Positions 36,980 to 46,927 are shown, counted from the first letter of the stretch. The stretch is 64,000 nt of DNA from Candidatus Peregrinibacteria bacterium RIFOXYB2_FULL_33_20 (GCA_001788835.1 MFXK01000001.1:18706-82705); one strand, 5' to 3'. The notes: generated by a model not told the origin, from the letters alone. A program made the numbers and translations.

Positions 36980-38119
36980 ATGCTACTTAATCGTGAACAA
37001 CTTGAAAATAAAGAAGAAAAATTTCTTGCGCCTTATGCTGCATTAAGTAAATTTTCCCAAGGTCGGGAATTTGAGGAGCGGGAAAGCGAATTTCGGACTT
37101 GTTTCCAAAAAGATCGTGATCGGATTATCCATAGTCGTGCTTTTCGAAGACTAAAAGGTAAAACGCAGGTTTTTGTGAATGTTGAAGGGGATCATTTCCG
37201 TACACGTTTGACTCATAGTATGGAAGTTGCTCAAGTTTCTAGAGATGTAGCCAGAGCTTTGAATCTTAATGAAGATTTGGCGGAAAGTATTGCTTTGGCT
37301 CATGATTTGGGACATACGCCATTTGGACATGCCGGACAGGACGCTTTGAATGATTTAATGCGAGAATATGGATTGAAATTTGAGCATAATGAGCAAAGTC
37401 GCCGGGTGGTTACATATTTAGAAAATATTTATCCCAATTTTCGTGGCTTGAATTTAACATGCGAAGTGAGGGAAGGATTGATGAAACACCAAACTGTTTA
37501 TGATAACGCTGATAAACAAATTAAAATTCAGCCCACGCTTGAGGCTCAAATTGTGGATTTTGCTGATGAAATTGCTTATAATTGTCATGACCTTGATGAT
37601 GGATTGAGGGCTAAAATTTTGGATTTTGAAGTTTTAAAAAAAATTCCAATTTGCCAAGAAGCACTTGCCAAAGTAAGAGAAGATTATGGTGATTTTGTTA
37701 ACGAAAAAATTCATCAAGCTAGATTTGTGAGTGCTATCATGAATTTAATGATTGATGATTTATTGCAAAATAGCGCGCAAAATTTAGAAAAAAATAAGAT
37801 AAAATTATTAGATGATGTTTGTAAATCAACAGTTAGACTGATAAGGTTTTCTAGTAATCGGCAAATCGAAATCATTGAACTGGAGAAATATTTATATCAA
37901 AATTTTTATATGAACCAACAGGTTTTAAAACTTTCACGGTTTGGGCAAAAAACCATCCAAAAACTTTTTAATTATTTTTTAAAACATCCTGAGAAACTGC
38001 CAGCCGATTTTCAAATTGAAGCTAATGATGAACAATCAAAAATTATTGATATTAAGGATTATATCGCAGGTATGACTGATGAATTTGCAATAAAATTATC
38101 AAAAGATGAGAATCAGTAA
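36980..38119 (+). CDS. dgt: deoxyguanosinetriphosphate triphosphohydrolase-like protein
   Basis: This HD-domain dNTP triphosphohydrolase cleaves dNTPs to nucleoside and triphosphate, limiting dNTP pools. The metal site is clear: RTRLTHSMEV (H), ALAHDLGHTPFGHAG (HD and following His) and DFADEIAYNCHDLDD (distal Asp). The start region contains FQKDRDRIIHSRAFRRLKGK, a family hallmark. The length of 379 residues suits the shorter bacterial type. The nrdR regulator of dNTP synthesis lies 2 kb downstream. Confidence 0.93.
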   Translation: MLLNREQLENKEEKFLAPYAALSKFSQGREFEERESEFRTCFQKDRDRIIHSRAFRRLKGKTQVFVNVEGDHFRTRLTHSMEVAQVSRDVARALNLNEDLAESIALAHDLGHTPFGHAGQDALNDLMREYGLKFEHNEQSRRVVTYLENIYPNFRGLNLTCEVREGLMKHQTVYDNADKQIKIQPTLEAQIVDFADEIAYNCHDLDDGLRAKILDFEVLKKIPICQEALAKVREDYGDFVNEKIHQARFVSAIMNLMIDDLLQNSAQNLEKNKIKLLDDVCKSTVRLIRFSSNRQIEIIELEKYLYQNFYMNQQVLKLSRFGQKTIQKLFNYFLKHPEKLPADFQIEANDEQSKIIDIKDYIAGMTDEFAIKLSKDENQ

Positions 38120-38127
38120 CATTTTTA

Positions 38128-38811
38128 TCACGTTTTAAGTCTGAACTTACTTATTTTTTGCCTATTCTGAGATATGGTGGTGTAAAAAGTACTAATTTCC
38201 GTAAAATAATCCAGATCAAATTCTTGTGATATAACTTTCATAGCATTTTCAGGCTTACCTTCTATCAGTAAAATAACAAAAATCAATTGATATTTCCTCA
38301 ATTTCTCCTGATCCCATTCTGCACGCAGTTCATCAATTATTTGCTGTCTTTTATCTTTCGTAGGATCTAAAAAATAATTTTGCAGAGCTATGCTAATTCC
38401 CAATGAAATATTGAGAAATTTACAAATTTTATGGACAAATCTACGAAACTCCAAATATTTTTTATGTGCATCTATTAAATCATTGGCTAAATTTTCATTT
38501 ATTAAACCAAGATTTTGAGCATATAAAATTTGATATATGATATATAATCTTTCAGCTAATTTTTTGTCTCTATATTGATTTCTTAATGTTTGGGCCGATC
38601 GATATTGAATAGCATTAAATAAATAGACCGCATCTACATAACTTTCCAATCTATCATTTTCTAAAATACCAAGCAGTACATCTTGTACTATATCCTGAGC
38701 TAATAGGGAATTTTTACATATTTTTTTAGCATATCTTATTAATAACTGGTATTGATCTTTGGTGATTTCATGAAGATTTACTTGGCCTTCATGTAGATAA
38801 TTTTTCTCCAT
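38128..38811 (-). CDS. divergent sigma-70 region 2-like protein
   Basis: The first 95 residues resemble sigma-70 region 2. They read YQLLIRYAKKICKNSLLAQD, then IVQDVLLGILEN, followed by a helix (YVDAVYLFNAIQYRSAQTLR) and a basic NQYRDKKLAERL segment. This is the position of the -10-recognition helix. The middle is helical and unrecognised. The last about 55 residues (from YQLIFVILLIEGKPENAMKV) have the hydrophobic spacing of a region-4 HTH but are too divergent to be sure. The gene starts 10 bases after a PrsW-like protease gene, so the two form an operon. PrsW activates a sigma factor in Bacillus by cutting its anti-sigma. I infer an alternative sigma factor or sigma-like regulator. Confidence 0.6.
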   Translation of the reverse strand: MEKNYLHEGQVNLHEITKDQYQLLIRYAKKICKNSLLAQDIVQDVLLGILENDRLESYVDAVYLFNAIQYRSAQTLRNQYRDKKLAERLYIIYQILYAQNLGLINENLANDLIDAHKKYLEFRRFVHKICKFLNISLGISIALQNYFLDPTKDKRQQIIDELRAEWDQEKLRKYQLIFVILLIEGKPENAMKVISQEFDLDYFTEISTFYTTISQNRQKISKFRLKT

Positions 38812-38821
38812 TCATTATTTA

Positions 38822-39994
38822 TTAATTGGAAATTACAGGTTTTATTGATTTTTCTATAATTTCTTGTGTTAGTGGTTTTTCAAAAATACTTTTTTGTTCC
38901 TGAATATCATTTTCAGTAAATAAATTGTGGATCGCAATATAGGCTTTATTTAGTTCATGGCTATCTTCCGCTTTGGCTTTGAATAATTTAATAATTGGAT
39001 TATCTGGATCTCTCTGAAGTAACCTGTCGCAAATTTCTTTTACTTCTTTGTGTTTGCCCTCATTCATCCACATGCCAAGGAGTTCAATCACAACCTCTTC
39101 ATCTTTTTTTGCCATAAGTGAAGGTCTCTGATTTTTCACTCCCAGTAAAACATGTACAGCTTTTCTTCTCATTATGTGATGAATATACAAATATCCTCCA
39201 AATATCAAGATGACTGCCTGCCATAACATTTGGAATTGTAAAAAGAAATTAAATGCCGCATGAAGTGACATGGCAATGAAAAGACCTTTCATCATAGTAC
39301 TGATTCTGTATGAATGTATTTTTTTAAATTTAATTAATCTGTATAAGAAATCAGCAATGACAAATTTTTTTCCTCGCCAACCGGCTTCAGAATAAAAAGG
39401 ATCTGCAAACTTTGCCATTCCATAATAATATCCCATGATGCCAGAAAAAACCATGTGAGCACACATAGTGACAATTGATCTGAATGAAAAGACAGCCATC
39501 AAATTAATAAAATTTCCGCTTTTTATAATGCTATTTAAATAAAAAATATTCTCAGTAAAAGAAAACCCCAATGCTGCGAGTATACCAAATAAAATCGCAT
39601 CATTGATTGTTTCAACTTGAATTTTTGAATGATCAACATAATGTACAACACTATGTTTAGCAATTTCCTCAAAAATACCTACAAATATAAAAGTGAGTAA
39701 AAATCCTAAATGTACATTTGTCACGCTTGAATTTATATGGGCATAAATATCGAATTGTGGATAATAAACCCATAAATATTGAAGTCCTATAATAGGCAAA
39801 ACTGTTAAAGTGCCAAGTAAAAATATAAAAATAATAATTTTTTTACTTTTGTTATTTTTATAATGAAAAATTGGAATCCAAAGCATGACTGGAATTACTG
39901 CTAGTAAAGCAATCCCTATTAATTCTAGAGTTCCTAAATCAAATAATTTATTGAAATTGACACTGGCGGTAGCTTGTAATTTACTAAATAACAT
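38822..39994 (-). CDS. PrsW-family intramembrane metalloprotease
   Basis: This polytopic membrane protein has the PrsW protease motifs. They are FEEIAKH with E109-E110, FTENIFYL (about 147-154), AHMVFSGIMGYYYG with H180, and a final HAAFNF in a late helix. PrsW cleaves the anti-sigma factor RsiW at site 1 in Bacillus. Eight or so membrane helices are visible. The cytosolic C-terminal 110 residues are TPR-like (GKHKEVKEICDRLLQRDPDN). The gene is immediately upstream of a sigma-region-2-like gene, 10 bases apart. No anti-sigma gene is recognisable beside them. Confidence 0.85.
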   Translation of the reverse strand: MLFSKLQATASVNFNKLFDLGTLELIGIALLAVIPVMLWIPIFHYKNNKSKKIIIFIFLLGTLTVLPIIGLQYLWVYYPQFDIYAHINSSVTNVHLGFLLTFIFVGIFEEIAKHSVVHYVDHSKIQVETINDAILFGILAALGFSFTENIFYLNSIIKSGNFINLMAVFSFRSIVTMCAHMVFSGIMGYYYGMAKFADPFYSEAGWRGKKFVIADFLYRLIKFKKIHSYRISTMMKGLFIAMSLHAAFNFFLQFQMLWQAVILIFGGYLYIHHIMRRKAVHVLLGVKNQRPSLMAKKDEEVVIELLGMWMNEGKHKEVKEICDRLLQRDPDNPIIKLFKAKAEDSHELNKAYIAIHNLFTENDIQEQKSIFEKPLTQEIIEKSIKPVISN

Positions 39995-40149
39995 TTATGG
40001 AAATTATACAATATCTTAATATTTTATCAATTTTTGAGAAATTCTTCAATCAATTTGCGAATTTTTGGAAAATAATGATAATTTATTGATGATTTAAAGG
40101 TGGAATGATTTTTCCAACATAAATTCAAAATTTAAATTTTAAAATTTTT

Positions 40150-40596
40150 ATGTATTGTCCGCAATGTACACATCGAATTACTTATGTGATTGATTCTCGG
40201 GAATTAAAAGAAGGGCAGAGTATTAGGCGAAGACGGGAATGTGAAAAATGCCATTTTCGTTTTACCACTTTTGAACGAATTGAGGCTAAGAATTTGATTG
40301 TGATCAAAAAAGATGGCACCAGAGAAACTTATAATCGGGATAAAGTGAAAGCTGGTATTTGGAAAGCTTGTGAAAAAAGAAAGGTAACGGAAAATCATGT
40401 GGATACTGTCATTAATCAATTGGAAGAAAAGTGGCAAAATCAAGGCGGAGAAATACCATCAGTGGTGATTGGTGAAGACGTGATGGAAGCTTTGAAGGAG
40501 CTTGATGAAGTGGCTTATATCAGGTTTGCTTCAGTTTATCGGCAATTTAAAGACATCGAAACTTTTAAAAAGGAATTGCAAAAATTGCTGGAATGA
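40150..40596 (+). CDS. nrdR: transcriptional repressor NrdR
   Basis: NrdR represses ribonucleotide reductase genes in response to dATP/ATP. The N-terminal zinc ribbon is MYCPQCTH and RRRECEKC, and an ATP-cone domain follows (LIVIKKDGTRETYNRDKVKAGIWKA, quoted in part only for position 48-72). The conserved tail VAYIRFASVYRQFKDIE is present. The length of 148 residues is normal. No reductase gene is in the window and no convincing NrdR box pair was found next to it. dgt nearby also acts on dNTP pools. Confidence 0.96.
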   Translation: MYCPQCTHRITYVIDSRELKEGQSIRRRRECEKCHFRFTTFERIEAKNLIVIKKDGTRETYNRDKVKAGIWKACEKRKVTENHVDTVINQLEEKWQNQGGEIPSVVIGEDVMEALKELDEVAYIRFASVYRQFKDIETFKKELQKLLE

Positions 40597-40647
40597 GGCA
40601 GGAAAAAGGTGGTAGGTGGATTGTTGATCGTAAAATTATCAAAAAAT

Positions 40648-40676
40648 TTGGTGATTGGTAATTTTTGTGATATAAT
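40648..40676 (+). promoter_or_regulatory. promoter for the 40704 gene
   Basis: TTGGTG and a perfect TATAAT are separated by 17 bases. The -10 box is 28 bases before the ATG at 40704. Confidence 0.55.
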
Positions 40677-40703
40677 TTATAGATCGAAATTAATTTTGAA
40701 GGT

Positions 40704-41195
40704 ATGGCAAAAAACAATGTTATTCCAACAACACACGGAGCGGAAAGTCCAAATATTGGTAAAAAATTTAAATTTGGACCTTTGGCTGGTGTTTTTCCAC
40801 CGGATACAATAGAAGCAAATATTACAAATGTTATAAACACTGATAATGGTTCTGCAGAAATGATATGTCAAATTGGAGAAGTGAATATCCGTCAAGATCA
40901 AGACAGAATAAATTTAAAAGCCGGTCAGATTGTAACTGTTACTTTGGAGCGTAAAGGTAATAGAATTGATTATAAATACTATACAGGTGAAGATCATGTA
41001 GAAGGAGACTTGTCAGCTCAAACAGTTGAGGCCATATTAGGAAATGCAACCAGAGAACAACAAACGATACTCAAACAGGCTTTAAATATTATGGATGAAA
41101 TTAGCCCTGAGGCAATACCTACTGAATCAATGTGTGACAGAATAAAAAGCTGGAGACACCAAATACAACCTCTTTTTCAGAATAAAGTATCTTAA
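40704..41195 (+). CDS. hypothetical protein (163 aa)
   Basis: I do not recognise this soluble protein. Its first 95 residues look beta-rich (FGPLAGVFPPDTIEANIT, then GQIVTVTLERKGNRIDYKYY), like a small barrel or OB-type domain. The last 65 are helical. There is no signal peptide and it has two isolated cysteines. It has its own promoter, follows nrdR and converges on secA with a 37-base gap. A cytoplasmic role is likely; no function is proposed. Confidence 0.65.
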   Translation: MAKNNVIPTTHGAESPNIGKKFKFGPLAGVFPPDTIEANITNVINTDNGSAEMICQIGEVNIRQDQDRINLKAGQIVTVTLERKGNRIDYKYYTGEDHVEGDLSAQTVEAILGNATREQQTILKQALNIMDEISPEAIPTESMCDRIKSWRHQIQPLFQNKVS

Positions 41196-41232
41196 ATAAA
41201 AAAATTACCTTTAACGGCCTGATTTAGAGGTT

Positions 41233-43908
41233 TTACAAATTTTTACCACAGCATTTTTTGAATTTTTTGCCACTGCCGCAGGGGCAGGGATCATTTCGGC
41301 CAATTTTTTGGATTTTGTTAAGTGTGGGCTGAGTCGCCGTTTCTGGCCCAAGTTTAATTACGGTAGGTTTCTTTGCGGCATTGGTTTCGGTTTCTGTATT
41401 TGGATCATTGCCAAGATTGCCTTCGATTTGTGATTGATTAGTGGTGGCTGCGGTTTTAGGCTGATGAGCCATTTTTTTGGCAACATATTTATCGATAATG
41501 TTCACCTTTAATAAAGTTTGCACCGTTCTGGATTGAAAATTTTGCAGTAATTTCTCAAATAAATAATAAGATTCGGTCTTGTATTCAACTAGAGGATCGC
41601 GCTGTCCATAGCCAGAAAAGGCCACACTAGATCTTAATTCAGTCATTTGGGTGATATGGTCCATCCATAACTGGTCAATCGTATGTAAATAGACCATCTT
41701 TTCCACATCTCGCAAAATTTTGGAACCATTAGCTTCAGAATAATCAGGTAAACTTTTTTCTTTGAATTGATAATCATTCCATAAATAATGCTTAATCTTT
41801 TCAATCAAAGCTTCAGTGTCAGTAATGCCCTGTATCTGTTCGATGCTTAAAATATTGTCAGTTGAACCACTTAAGGAGCTGACTGTTTCCGCGATCTCTT
41901 TGTAGTTCCATTCATCATCAGCCTTGCCCATGGTATGGCCCAGCACAATGGCTTCCGCTTCTTTCTCAAATAAAACAATTATTTCATTTTTTATATCTTG
42001 GCAATCTAAAATCAAGCGTCTTTTGGCGTAAATAATTTCACGGTGACGGTTCATCACATCATCATATTCCACTAAATGATTACGAATATCGAAATTGTAG
42101 CCTTCCACTTTTTTTTGCGCACTTTCAATGGAATGAGAAATTACACCATTTTCGATCGGCATGTCGTCAGGGACATTTAACCTTTCCATGATGGCCTTAA
42201 TTTTGTCGCCGCCAAAAATTCTCATAATCGCGTCATCCATGGACACATAAAACTGACTTACGCCAGGATCACCTTGACGACCGCTACGGCCACGCAATTG
42301 GTTGTCAATTCTTCGACTTTCGTGTCTTTCTGTACCGATAATATATAAGCCGCCTGTCTCTCTGACACCTTCACCAAGTTTGATATCTGTACCACGGCCA
42401 GCCATGTTGGTCGCGATAGTAATGGCTCCGATTTGTCCAGCTTGAGATACGATTTCCGCTTCTTTTTCGTGATATTTGGCGTTCAAGACCGTATGAGATA
42501 GCCCTTCTTTTCGCAGTAAATCGCTTAATTTTTCTGACTTTTCAATAGAAATTGTGCCTATCAACACTGGTTGGTTCTTGCCATGAATTTCTTTAACTTT
42601 TTGCGCAATGGCTTTGAATTTGGCTTTTTCGTTTTTATAAATTGAATCATGAAGATCAGCTCTGTTTACTGGTTTATTAGTAGGAATAACGATCACATCT
42701 AGGTTGTAAATCTTATGGAATTCTTCTGCTTCCGTTAAAGCAGTGCCAGTCATGCCGGCCAGTTTTTTGAACAAACGGAAATAATTTTGGAAGGAAATGG
42801 TGGCCAAAGTTTTACTTTCTCTTTTGATAGGGACGCCCTCTTTGGCTTCAATCGCCTGATGCAAGCCGGCTGAAAATCTTCGCCCGGCCATTAAGCGTCC
42901 GGTAAATTCATCTACAATCATTACTTCGTTGTCTTTCACGACATAATCAACGTCTAATTTGTATACAGCCTGAGCTTTTAGGGCTTGTTCAATGTGATTG
43001 ACTTCCACAAAGCCTTTTTCGGTATAAATATTCTCCACTCCCAGCAATTTTTCCATTTTAGCAATACCGGTCTCAGTAAGAACAGCAGTTTTTTGTTTTT
43101 CATCGATATTATAGTCTTCATTTTCTAGTAGGCTTTTCACTAATTTTGCATATTGCATATATTTTTCGGTTGATTCTTCCGCCGGAGAAGAGATGATCAA
43201 CGGAGTTCTGGCTTCATCAATTAAAATGGAATCAACTTCATCAATAATGGCGTAATTAAGATGTTTCTGACAAACATTTTCAAGGTTGGCAGCCATATTA
43301 TCCCTCAAATAGTCGAAGCCAAATTCATTATTCGTACCATACACGATATCACACTGATAAGCTTTTTTCTTTTCTTCCTGATCTTGTTGGTTATAAATTA
43401 CACCAACTGTCATGCCCAAAAAATTATAAATGCCACTCATCCACTCTGAATCTCTGTGAGCCAGATAATCATTAACGGTAACTAGTAATGAACCCTGTTC
43501 AGTGAGAGCGTTGAGGTACAAAGGCATGGTGGCCACTAGTGTTTTACCTTCACCCGTTTTCATTTCTGCAATTTTACCTTGATGCAGAGCAATGCCTCCA
43601 ATTAATTGTACGTCATAAGGCAGCATGTCCCAGGTAATTTCGTGACCGCGAACTGTCCAATTTCTACCAATTGAACGTCGGCAGGCATTTTTGACCAAAG
43701 CAAAAGCTTCCGGCAAAATGTTTTCTAGAATTTCACCGTTTTTGAGACGATTTTTGAATTCTTGAGTTTTTTTTGGGAAATCTTCTTCTGACAGAGTTTG
43801 CTGATAGTCTGACTCTAGTTTATTGATTTTTTCGATTAATGAATTTAACGAGCGAATGTATTTTTCATTCTGATCGCCGAGTAGTGCTTTGATAAGTTTG
43901 TGTAACAC
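41233..43908 (-). CDS. secA: protein translocase subunit SecA
   Basis: SecA is the ATPase motor that pushes preproteins through SecYEG. Motifs include Walker A MKTGEGKTLVATMP, the DEVDSILIDEARTPLIIS box, TNMAGRGTDIKLGEG and the arginine-finger region RGRSGRQGDPG. The C-terminal zinc-binding tail is complete (GRNDPCPCGSGKKFKKCCG). The length of 891 residues is typical of SecA1. A Thr/Asn-rich linker precedes the zinc tail. The region upstream contains an inverted repeat (AGCATGA with TCATGCT near 43961-43990) and a partial copy of the AT-rich repeat. Confidence 0.98.
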   Translation of the reverse strand: MLHKLIKALLGDQNEKYIRSLNSLIEKINKLESDYQQTLSEEDFPKKTQEFKNRLKNGEILENILPEAFALVKNACRRSIGRNWTVRGHEITWDMLPYDVQLIGGIALHQGKIAEMKTGEGKTLVATMPLYLNALTEQGSLLVTVNDYLAHRDSEWMSGIYNFLGMTVGVIYNQQDQEEKKKAYQCDIVYGTNNEFGFDYLRDNMAANLENVCQKHLNYAIIDEVDSILIDEARTPLIISSPAEESTEKYMQYAKLVKSLLENEDYNIDEKQKTAVLTETGIAKMEKLLGVENIYTEKGFVEVNHIEQALKAQAVYKLDVDYVVKDNEVMIVDEFTGRLMAGRRFSAGLHQAIEAKEGVPIKRESKTLATISFQNYFRLFKKLAGMTGTALTEAEEFHKIYNLDVIVIPTNKPVNRADLHDSIYKNEKAKFKAIAQKVKEIHGKNQPVLIGTISIEKSEKLSDLLRKEGLSHTVLNAKYHEKEAEIVSQAGQIGAITIATNMAGRGTDIKLGEGVRETGGLYIIGTERHESRRIDNQLRGRSGRQGDPGVSQFYVSMDDAIMRIFGGDKIKAIMERLNVPDDMPIENGVISHSIESAQKKVEGYNFDIRNHLVEYDDVMNRHREIIYAKRRLILDCQDIKNEIIVLFEKEAEAIVLGHTMGKADDEWNYKEIAETVSSLSGSTDNILSIEQIQGITDTEALIEKIKHYLWNDYQFKEKSLPDYSEANGSKILRDVEKMVYLHTIDQLWMDHITQMTELRSSVAFSGYGQRDPLVEYKTESYYLFEKLLQNFQSRTVQTLLKVNIIDKYVAKKMAHQPKTAATTNQSQIEGNLGNDPNTETETNAAKKPTVIKLGPETATQPTLNKIQKIGRNDPCPCGSGKKFKKCCGKNL

Positions 43909-44013
43909 AATAGAAATTTTAAATGTTGAATTTTGAATTTTGCTTATGCCATAGTTTTATAGCATGAATGATTTAAAAAATCATGCTTCTAAAGAATTTA
44001 TTTATATTCAGTT

Positions 44014-44042
44014 TTGATTAAAATAGCAAAAAGTGGTAAAAT
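44014..44042 (+). promoter_or_regulatory. promoter for the 44063 gene
   Basis: TTGATT and TAAAAT are separated by 17 bases. The -10 box ends 20 bases before the ATG. Confidence 0.5.
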
Positions 44043-44062
44043 AGTATAATTAAATTTTAAAA

Positions 44063-45505
44063 ATGTCACAGGAAGTATTTTCAGTTGATTTATCCCAGAC
44101 AGAAAAGAATGTAGAAAGAATGTCTGAAAATGATTGGAGAAGACAAGGATTTGAAAGTTTAAAGGGAAAAATTGGTGCAAATACTAAAGAAATCCCAATT
44201 GATACTGTAATTTCAATTCTTAATGAAGCTGAAATTAAAATTTTGTGGGATAAAAAATTTGAAAAAGAAATTAAAGAAAAAGAAATAAGAGGAGACGCTG
44301 GTGTAGTAGGTTTATCAATTGGGTATGTAATTGCTGTACAAAGCGCTTTAAAATTACTTGAATTTGATGTTGGAGTAATTGATGGAGTATTGGGCGATTC
44401 AACATCTAAAACTAAAATTGCAATAACGAAATTTAAGGAATCACATCGAATTAAAGAGGCTGGTGATGAGCTTATAGGTCCTTTAACCATCAAGGCTTTA
44501 ATTCAAGAAATAAATAATAAAAAATTTACTCAAACTGTAAAAGCAGATTCACCTTCAGCTTCTCCTCAGCAGACTTTTAATCCAGAAAAAACACCTGTAA
44601 TTTCAAGCCCTTCCGTATCAGTTGAGGCTCATCAAGAACATTTAAGCGAGGGCCAAAAAAAAATATTAAAAAGGTTTTACCAAAAATTATTTAGAGTTTT
44701 TATTGATAATGAATATCAAGCGGATTTGGCAAATGTGGATAAAACAAAATATCAGCCAACTGAAGAAGAAAAAAGAATATTAGATGAAGTTGAAAATTTA
44801 TTAAGGTCGAGTTTTGCAATTAAGCAGGAAATTCAAGCTTTGGTAAAAGAAGTAATTGACGGGTTTAGTGATGAGGAAAAAAGAAAAATTATTATTTATT
44901 TTGGTAGAGCGGGAGAAGATTATTTTAAACAAGAACTTGGTATTGATTTACAGGAATTTTTAAAATTAAATCCTGAGGAAGCAAAAGAAAAAATTAAAAG
45001 AGTCATGCTTGCTAAAATTAAAGAGGAACTTCAAAAAATGTTTAAGGATCAATTATCTCCAGATCAAATTGATAATTTGGCTGAAAGATTTTCTGAATTT
45101 TTTGAAACATTAGAAAAAAAATCTTTAAATGAATTAAATAGAAAATATCCGAATGTTAAAATAAAAATGAATGATGCTGAAGATTTTAATTTTGGCGTAG
45201 ATGAGGGAGATAAGGCACGTGCAATTTCACAGTTTTTTTCGATTTTTGTGAAATATTTTTTGTTTAAAATGAATTTGCCAGAAGGTAATTATGAGTTAAA
45301 TATTAAATTCCCAATTAGTGAATCAGATAAAAAAATACCAATAAATTTAAAAAATGATTTTGGTAATATATATACATTTGAATATGATAAAAGTGAGTTT
45401 GGTGATGTGATAAAGTTGAAGAGTGGAACTACATCTAAAAAAACTTCTCCTGAAATGGATGCTTTTGCTACTACATTTTTAGCGATGATTCTTTTAGAAA
45501 AATAA
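44063..45505 (+). CDS. PG-binding-1-like domain protein (480 aa), otherwise unknown
   Basis: Residues about 95-155 match a peptidoglycan_binding_1 domain: VQSALKLLEFDVGVIDGVLG, then KTKIAITKFKESH and LIGPLTIKALIQE. The rest is helical and charged (about 200-370), ending in a mixed alpha/beta region of no recognised family. A Ser/Pro linker (SPSASPQQTFNPEKTP) joins the parts. There is no signal peptide or membrane helix, which is odd for a wall-binding protein. The domain may be used inside the cell, or export may follow a non-classical route. Confidence 0.7.
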   Translation: MSQEVFSVDLSQTEKNVERMSENDWRRQGFESLKGKIGANTKEIPIDTVISILNEAEIKILWDKKFEKEIKEKEIRGDAGVVGLSIGYVIAVQSALKLLEFDVGVIDGVLGDSTSKTKIAITKFKESHRIKEAGDELIGPLTIKALIQEINNKKFTQTVKADSPSASPQQTFNPEKTPVISSPSVSVEAHQEHLSEGQKKILKRFYQKLFRVFIDNEYQADLANVDKTKYQPTEEEKRILDEVENLLRSSFAIKQEIQALVKEVIDGFSDEEKRKIIIYFGRAGEDYFKQELGIDLQEFLKLNPEEAKEKIKRVMLAKIKEELQKMFKDQLSPDQIDNLAERFSEFFETLEKKSLNELNRKYPNVKIKMNDAEDFNFGVDEGDKARAISQFFSIFVKYFLFKMNLPEGNYELNIKFPISESDKKIPINLKNDFGNIYTFEYDKSEFGDVIKLKSGTTSKKTSPEMDAFATTFLAMILLEK

Positions 45506-45507
45506 AT

Positions 45508-46818
45508 TTACAACTCATTTACCCTTGGACTTAAGTAAATAGGTAGGTTTAAGATCTTATTTTTTGAATCGAAATGTGTATTGCCGGTATGAAATTTGAT
45601 TAACTTGCAATTAGGTATTTTTCTCCCAAATGAAATTAAAGATTTTGATATTTTATTTTTACCTGATTTAACTTCTATAGCATAAATATTTAATCCTTTA
45701 CTAAAACAAAAATCTACTTCAGCAGATCCTTTGTCTTGATCTATTGTCCAATAAAAAAGATCTAAATCTCCATGCAGATCTTGCGCTATAATATTTTGAC
45801 CCACCACTTGTTCAAAAACATTGCCTCTATAAAAACTTTCAAAATTCTGTAGATCAATATTAAATGGTATTTTGTAAACATAATTATAAAATCCGGTATC
45901 TAAAAAAAGTAATTTTTTAGCTCTTTTTGATTTTACTTGAAGAGGGACGGAAATTGAATTAGTGGAGTTAACGAGTTTAATTAACATAGCATGCTGTAAT
46001 ATATCCATAGCATTTGATACTTCTCTGCTTTTAATCCCAAGATCTCCAAAATTTTCATATTTAATTTTTGATCCACTATAAAATGGGCTTTGTCTAAGTA
46101 TTTTGGTCAAATATTCAATTTCAGATTTGTTTGCATATTTATTTATATCGTCTATGAAATTTTTCATTAAACTAGAATATATGCTTTGAACAGAATCAAA
46201 ATCACTATTCTCAATAAAGTTTTTTACAGCTTCAGGCATTCCGCCGATTAGAATATATTCTTTAAAAACCCCCATTGTTTTATTATGGATAGAATCAATA
46301 ATTTTTGCTCCAAGTTTTATATTTTGCAAATAATCCAATAATTCTTTTTCGCCTTTAGCCTCCAAATACTCAAAAAAATCCAAAGGATACATAAAAACAT
46401 ATTCTGTTCTTCCAACCGGCATTGATATTTTGGCTTGTTTTAATCTAATCTCAAGAAGCGAACCAGCACTTATAACATATAAATCAGGCCTTTTTTCGTA
46501 AAAGAATCTTAATAAAGAGATAAGATGTGGATTTTGTTGAACTTCATCAATAAAAATAAGCGTTCCTGTTTTTAATTGTTTATGTTTAAAAATCTGAACT
46601 TGTTTTTCAAAATCGCTTAAACTTATTTTTCCTTCAAAATTCATTGCGTCATCTGGATCTTCCATATTTATATACACATAATTATCAAAATTTTCTTTTG
46701 CAAACATTTCTACAGCACTTGTCTTGCCAATTTGCCTTGCTCCTCTAATAATCAGAGGTTTTCTATCCTTTTTTTCTTTCCAAAGCGTTAAATAACGAAT
46801 TATTTTTCTGTTGAACAT
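45508..46818 (-). CDS. AAA ATPase with DUF4143 domain
   Basis: The N-terminal AAA_14-type ATPase has Walker A IRGARQIGKTSAV, Walker B GTLIFIDEVQQNPHL and the sensor ISAGSLLEI. The C-terminal half is DUF4143 with LFLDTGFYNYV and a nuclease-like end (AEVDFCFSKGLNIYAIEVKSG) resembling the PD-(D/E)xK core. Proteins of this kind are widespread in CPR and other bacteria and have been linked to defence or toxin-antitoxin-like roles, but their activity is not established. It converges on the PG-binding-domain gene with 2 bases between stops. Confidence 0.9.
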   Translation of the reverse strand: MFNRKIIRYLTLWKEKKDRKPLIIRGARQIGKTSAVEMFAKENFDNYVYINMEDPDDAMNFEGKISLSDFEKQVQIFKHKQLKTGTLIFIDEVQQNPHLISLLRFFYEKRPDLYVISAGSLLEIRLKQAKISMPVGRTEYVFMYPLDFFEYLEAKGEKELLDYLQNIKLGAKIIDSIHNKTMGVFKEYILIGGMPEAVKNFIENSDFDSVQSIYSSLMKNFIDDINKYANKSEIEYLTKILRQSPFYSGSKIKYENFGDLGIKSREVSNAMDILQHAMLIKLVNSTNSISVPLQVKSKRAKKLLFLDTGFYNYVYKIPFNIDLQNFESFYRGNVFEQVVGQNIIAQDLHGDLDLFYWTIDQDKGSAEVDFCFSKGLNIYAIEVKSGKNKISKSLISFGRKIPNCKLIKFHTGNTHFDSKNKILNLPIYLSPRVNEL

Positions 46819-46898
46819 TAGTTTTTGATTTAATGAAGTACTTATTTATAACATAGATACGATAAACTAAGCACTTAAATTAAGCAATATGGTTAAAC

Positions 46899-46927
46899 TT
46901 GACAAAGAGGGCGTGTGATGCTACGAT
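46899..46927 (+). promoter_or_regulatory. promoter A of a matched pair
   Basis: TTGACA and TACGAT are separated by 17 bases, followed by ATAGATGTT and a T/A-rich leader to the ATG at 46960. The promoter and leader closely resemble those at 48689. Confidence 0.65.
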
